A stretch of DNA of 10,420 nt. Source: Muribaculaceae bacterium (GTDB lineage Bacteria; Bacteroidota; Bacteroidia; Bacteroidales; Muribaculaceae). How positions within the stretch are numbered: position 1 is the stretch's first letter; each line of letters opens with the position of its first letter. The DNA lies in the NCBI GenBank assembly GCA_020026215.1, contig JAHHQT010000066.1, positions 1 through 10,420 of the forward strand, in the 5' to 3' direction. The notes beneath the pieces are model-generated. The model saw nothing but the letters and a program-made list of their open reading frames with translations, was not told the DNA's origin and did not search any database. The position numbers were made by a program, and so were the translations under genes. Shown here piece by piece: positions 6,794 through 10,420 of this stretch.

Positions 6794-8796
6794 TATTCTA
6801 ACATTTTCAAGAATTCATCTTCATTGATGATTTGTATACCCAAAGACTGCGCTTTTTCTAATTTCGCAGGTCCCATATTAGCTCCTGCAAAAACAAAGTC
6901 TGTCTTCTTTGAAATGGATGAAGAATTCTTTCCTCCATTTTCTTCAATCATCTTTTTATATTCATCACGTGAATGGTGTTCAAAAACACCACTGATTACA
7001 ATTGTCTTACCTTTTAACTTATCAGACTTCGCAGCCATCGCATCAGCCGATATAGCCATTTGAAGTCCTGCCGCCTTTAATCGTGCCACAATTTCCTTAT
7101 TTCGTTCATCGGCGAAGAACGAAACAATACTTTCTGCAATCACATTGCCAATTTCATCAATAGTAACCAATTCATCAACGGTTATGGACATTAATTTATC
7201 CATATTTCCTACGGCGAAGGCTATTTTCTTTGAAACCGTTTCACCGACATTCGGTATAGACAATGAATATATCACACGTTCAAACGGCACATCTTTTGAA
7301 GCCTTAATACCTCGTAGAATCTTATTGGCTGTTAAATCACCAATTCTGCCCACGATAGTCAATTTATCATTTGTCAGGTCATAAATATCTGCAATATTTT
7401 TGACTAATCCAACAGTATATAATTGTTCAACAGTCTCTTCACCGATACCGTCTATATTCATCATCTTACGGCCAACGAAGTGCTCTATCTTCCCCGTAAT
7501 TTGAGGTTTACAACCATAGGTATTAGGACACACCCAAGCAGCTTCACCTTCATTTCTAACCAGCTTTGTTCCACAAACAGGACAAGTATCCACGAATTGT
7601 AATGCCATGCTGTCCGCTTCACGTTTTTCAATCTCAACGCCAACTATTTTAGGGATAATCTCACCGCCCTTTTCCACATAAACAAAATCGTTTTCATGAA
7701 TATCCAATTGGCGGATAATATCTTCGTTATGTAAAGATGCACGTTTCACAATTGTCCCTGACAACAAAACAGGCTCAAGATTTGCGACAGGAGTGATTAC
7801 ACCCATTCGCCCAGTTTCAAATGACACGGACTTTAATTGTGTCAATGCTCTTTCTGCCTGGAATTTGTAGGCAATAGCCCACCTTGGAGATTTTGCCGTA
7901 TTACCCAAGAATCGTTGTTGAGCATAATCATTTACCTTAAACACTAGACCGTCAGTAGCAACTTCCAGTTTTTTACGTTCTTCCCCCCAATAATCAACAA
8001 AGTTTTTGACTTCTTCAAGATTATTGATTACAGCGACCGCATCAGAGACCTTAAAGCCCCAGCGTCTAAGTGCTTGTAAACTTTCATAATGAGTTTTAAA
8101 AGGCAAATTTTCACCCAACAAATAATAGAAGTACGCATCCAATCCACGTTTTGAGACTTCAGCGGAATTCAATGTCTTTAAAGTTCCAGCAGCTGCATTT
8201 CTCGGATTGGCCAATAATGGTTCTTCATTAAATTCACGTTCCTTATTTAAAGCATCAAATGAAGCCCAAGGCATTACAATCTCTCCTCTGACTTCAAAAG
8301 AATCAGGATAATCGCCCTCTTGTAATTCTAGAGGAATACTACGGATTGTTTTGACATTAACGGTCACATCATCTCCTCGTGTACCATCGCCACGAGTTAC
8401 AGCTCTAACCATTCTACCATGTTCGTAGGTAATGGAAATCGAAGTTCCGTCAAATTTCATTTCACCCACAATTTGAATAGAATTGCCTTCCAAAGATGCG
8501 TTAGTTCGACGCAAGAAATCTTCCACCTCTGCCAAAGAATAAGTATTTCCCAAAGACAGCATTTGACGTTGGTGAACAACTTGTTTAAAACCCTGTGTCA
8601 AGTCACTACCGACTCGTTGTGTTGGAGACAAAGGATCAAACATTTCTTTATGATCCTCTTCCAATTCTTGCAAGCGTCTTAACTTCTCGTCAAATTCCTT
8701 ATCAGAAATCGTCGGGTTATTTAAAACATAGTAATTATAGTTATGCTGATTTAATTCCTTTCGTAATTGGATGATTTCAGCTTCGAATAAATCCAT
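6793..8796 (-). CDS. ligA: NAD-dependent DNA ligase LigA
   Basis: This essential cytoplasmic enzyme seals nicks in replication and repair using NAD+. The 667 residues are full length and all domains are visible in order: the N-terminal Ia domain with HNYNYYVLNNPTISD (18-32) for NAD binding; the adenylation domain with EMKFDG (112-117) and AMP-accepting K114, GDGTRGDDV (136-144), TDGLVFKV (281-288, K287) and IAYKF (308-312, K311); the OB fold with GRMGVITPVANLEPV (329-343); a four-cysteine zinc site C405, C408, C423 and C429 with the same spacing as E. coli LigA; helix-hairpin-helix repeats at about 440-570; and a BRCT domain at about 592-667 (LKGKTIVISG). No key residue is missing. The start ATG sits 24 bases after the MBL-hydrolase stop; the stop overlaps the CPBP start by one base (TAATG), suggesting coupled translation. 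Confidence 0.99.
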   Translation of the reverse strand: MDLFEAEIIQLRKELNQHNYNYYVLNNPTISDKEFDEKLRRLQELEEDHKEMFDPLSPTQRVGSDLTQGFKQVVHQRQMLSLGNTYSLAEVEDFLRRTNASLEGNSIQIVGEMKFDGTSISITYEHGRMVRAVTRGDGTRGDDVTVNVKTIRSIPLELQEGDYPDSFEVRGEIVMPWASFDALNKEREFNEEPLLANPRNAAAGTLKTLNSAEVSKRGLDAYFYYLLGENLPFKTHYESLQALRRWGFKVSDAVAVINNLEEVKNFVDYWGEERKKLEVATDGLVFKVNDYAQQRFLGNTAKSPRWAIAYKFQAERALTQLKSVSFETGRMGVITPVANLEPVLLSGTIVKRASLHNEDIIRQLDIHENDFVYVEKGGEIIPKIVGVEIEKREADSMALQFVDTCPVCGTKLVRNEGEAAWVCPNTYGCKPQITGKIEHFVGRKMMNIDGIGEETVEQLYTVGLVKNIADIYDLTNDKLTIVGRIGDLTANKILRGIKASKDVPFERVIYSLSIPNVGETVSKKIAFAVGNMDKLMSITVDELVTIDEIGNVIAESIVSFFADERNKEIVARLKAAGLQMAISADAMAAKSDKLKGKTIVISGVFEHHSRDEYKKMIEENGGKNSSSISKKTDFVFAGANMGPAKLEKAQSLGIQIINEDEFLKMLE

Positions 8797-8820
8797 AATA
8801 ATATCAATAAAATTTATATT

Positions 8821-9582
8821 TTAATCCTCGATTTGAATAATTTGGGTATCATAAGCCAATTCTACATGATCAGGTAATGACAAATTTGCCTCTTTATGCA
8901 AACCGATGCCATGTCCCATGTGTATGAGATAAGCTTTACGAGGTTTTATTTTTGCAATCAAATCCAATGCTTCACCAACACTAAGATGTGAAAAATGCTC
9001 TCTAAATCGCAAAGCGTTGATAAAAAGAGTATCAATACCCTTTAATTTTTCCAATGTAGAATCAGGCATATATTTGCAATCGGTGATATAGGCCATCTTA
9101 CCGATTCTATAACCAAAAATCTCCAATTTATGATGATAGACAGGTAATGGTATTATTTCCACATCTCCTATTTTAAAAGGATTATAATCCAATGAATGTA
9201 GTTTGAAATAAGGCACTCCCGGATATCTTAACTCTGCAAAGCAATAAGGCAAACGGTCTCTTATACCATTCACTACTTCTGGTTGGGCGTAAATATCAAA
9301 GTATTTATCTAAACAATAAGGTCGTAAATCTTCAACCCCACCAATATGGTCATAATGAATATGTGTAAGCAACAAGGCATCTAATCTTGAATCAGAAGCC
9401 CTTAATATTTGCTGGCGGAAGTCCGGGCCACAATCAATTAAAATATTAATCCCCCTTACACGAACAATTGCGGAAGTGCGTAATCGTTGATCGCGAGGAT
9501 CATCAGAATGGCACACCTCACAATCGCAACCGATTTGAGGGACACCAAAAGAAGTGCCTGTACCTAAAAATTCGACTTCCAT
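8821..9582 (-). CDS. MBL-fold metallo-hydrolase, PhnP-like
   Basis: This is a predicted cytoplasmic two-metal hydrolase of the metallo-beta-lactamase fold, probably acting on a phosphodiester. The 253-residue protein opens with MEVEFLGTGTSFGVP, the typical first strand. The metal motif THIHYDHIGG (73-82) supplies H74, H76, D78 and H79; H150 or H151, D168 (ITDCKY) and H221 (LIHMGHG) complete the site. GCDCEVC (18-24) gives C19, C21 and C24, which with H224 matches the extra structural zinc site known from E. coli PhnP, a cyclic phosphodiesterase of the phosphonate pathway. No phosphonate genes are seen here, so PhnP's pathway role should not be transferred; the true substrate is unknown. There is no signal peptide. 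It starts 5 bases after the stop of the upstream unknown gene and ends 24 bases before ligA. Confidence 0.9.
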   Translation of the reverse strand: MEVEFLGTGTSFGVPQIGCDCEVCHSDDPRDQRLRTSAIVRVRGINILIDCGPDFRQQILRASDSRLDALLLTHIHYDHIGGVEDLRPYCLDKYFDIYAQPEVVNGIRDRLPYCFAELRYPGVPYFKLHSLDYNPFKIGDVEIIPLPVYHHKLEIFGYRIGKMAYITDCKYMPDSTLEKLKGIDTLFINALRFREHFSHLSVGEALDLIAKIKPRKAYLIHMGHGIGLHKEANLSLPDHVELAYDTQIIQIED

Positions 9583-9587
9583 CTTCG

Positions 9588-10420
9588 TTAGTTTCTATAT
9601 TTAATTAATAATCCATCTTCAAATATCAAATAAACCCCATTGTCATACGTCCAACGTTCATACAATCCTCCATGAGTTGGATTTCTGTCTATTGTACGAG
9701 GAACTCCTAATGACAAAGAGCATTCTTCCTTAGTCATATTCAAAGCAACCTGACCTTTGGTTATTCTATTCCAGTTATCATCCTTAATAGATGGATAATT
9801 TTGTCTAATATCAGAAAATGAGAACAATTTGTCAAAGGTCATATTCTTCATCGAAGATGCTTGTGAAGACATAAATACACAAGCTCGTTTACAATTATGT
9901 TCAAAATTTGCCAAAAAAGGATAGACCTCATTACCGACCGTAACACTTGTAATCTTTACAGGTACATAATGCAATCCATTGATATACCTCAAATCCTCAT
10001 TCATCCATAATGAAGTTTTGATATACAAATCTTTTCCAGTCAATAGAGAATCCATCAACTGAACATAATCTAAATCAATGACAAAAGGGACTATATTTTC
10101 AGGATTTAGTTTTGACAAATCATCTATCGTTTTTCCTGTATTATATTTGAAAACATCATTATTATGCGAGAACGATAGAACCACGACTTCGGTATTATCA
10201 ATTTCCTTTTCATATTTGTACCCCTTATATTGCAGAGTACTCCCCTTCATCGAAATCGTTTCTAAATTATAATCATTGGAAGGATTAAAAATCAACTTTA
10301 TATTATCGTCTGTCACATAAAATTGTTTACCGGGACGCCATTGTAAAAAAGGCTCCGGCAATATAGATTCAAGAAAGAGTTCTTCTTTAAGTTTTTTATC
10401 TGCTTTTACTCTTGATACGT
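9588..10420 (-). CDS. Unknown protein with BamE/SmpA-like C-terminal domain, 5' end cut by window edge
   Basis: The frame is open from the stop at 9588 to the right edge, with no stop in the last 60 bases. The first possible start codon in it is a TTG at 10361; reading on upstream gives a plausible helical, charged stretch (VKADKKLKEELFLESI), so the true start is off the window. About 276 residues are visible. I do not recognise the bulk of the protein. The last 60 or so residues (RITKGQVALNMTKEE, SLSLGVPRTID, ERWTYDNGVYLIFEDG) follow the pattern of BamE/SmpA/OmlA-like domains: a helix with 'MTKEE', 'LGxP', then 'W-Y' and a strand ending in a glycine turn. Such domains usually occur in exported or lipoprotein partners, but the N-terminus needed to judge export is missing. 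It is the first visible gene of the minus-strand cluster, 5 bases before the MBL hydrolase gene. Confidence 0.8.
   Translation of the reverse strand, partial: VSRVKADKKLKEELFLESILPEPFLQWRPGKQFYVTDDNIKLIFNPSNDYNLETISMKGSTLQYKGYKYEKEIDNTEVVVLSFSHNNDVFKYNTGKTIDDLSKLNPENIVPFVIDLDYVQLMDSLLTGKDLYIKTSLWMNEDLRYINGLHYVPVKITSVTVGNEVYPFLANFEHNCKRACVFMSSQASSMKNMTFDKLFSFSDIRQNYPSIKDDNWNRITKGQVALNMTKEECSLSLGVPRTIDRNPTHGGLYERWTYDNGVYLIFEDGLLIKYRN

Overview
The window looks like a chromosomal segment of a low-GC Bacteroidales-type Bacteroidota. The evidence is the style of the proteins (a Bacteroidota-type GH9 enzyme with an N-terminal Ig-like domain, a Gln-after-signal-peptide outer-membrane barrel, a PhnP-like MBL hydrolase), the absence of clear Shine-Dalgarno sequences before most starts, AT-rich spacers, and TAATG-type gene junctions. 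The species cannot be fixed from the sequence alone.

Plus strand, left side (6-2153). An isochorismate synthase gene (menF) for menaquinone synthesis begins almost at the window edge. A 333-base AT-rich gap follows, carrying a short perfect inverted repeat. It leads to a small predicted outer-membrane beta-barrel protein of unknown function.

Convergence point (2172-2201). A strong 12-bp stem flanked by A and T runs lies between the barrel gene and the oppositely oriented cluster, and can end transcription in both directions.

Minus strand (2202 to the right edge). Eight genes run leftward without a break, with gaps of 35 bases or less and two overlaps, so they read as one operon. In transcription order they are: a 5'-truncated unknown protein with a BamE/SmpA-like C-terminus, an MBL-fold hydrolase of PhnP type, NAD-dependent DNA ligase (ligA), a CPBP/Abi intramembrane protease-like protein, a uracil/hypoxanthine-DNA-glycosylase-superfamily protein, a DedA-family membrane protein, ribulose-phosphate 3-epimerase (rpe) and a secreted GH9 glucanase. 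The promoter is probably outside the window, to the right.

Functionally the cluster mixes DNA replication and repair (ligA, glycosylase), envelope functions (CPBP, DedA, perhaps the BamE-like protein), sugar-phosphate metabolism (rpe) and polysaccharide hydrolysis (GH9). Most of it is conserved housekeeping content. I see no mobile element, RNA gene, CRISPR array, defence system or clearly new multi-gene system. The points most worth a second look are the lone GH9 gene at the end of a housekeeping operon, the ligase/glycosylase linkage, the poorly characterised BamE-like protein whose true start lies off the window, and the uncharacterised barrel with its long leader.
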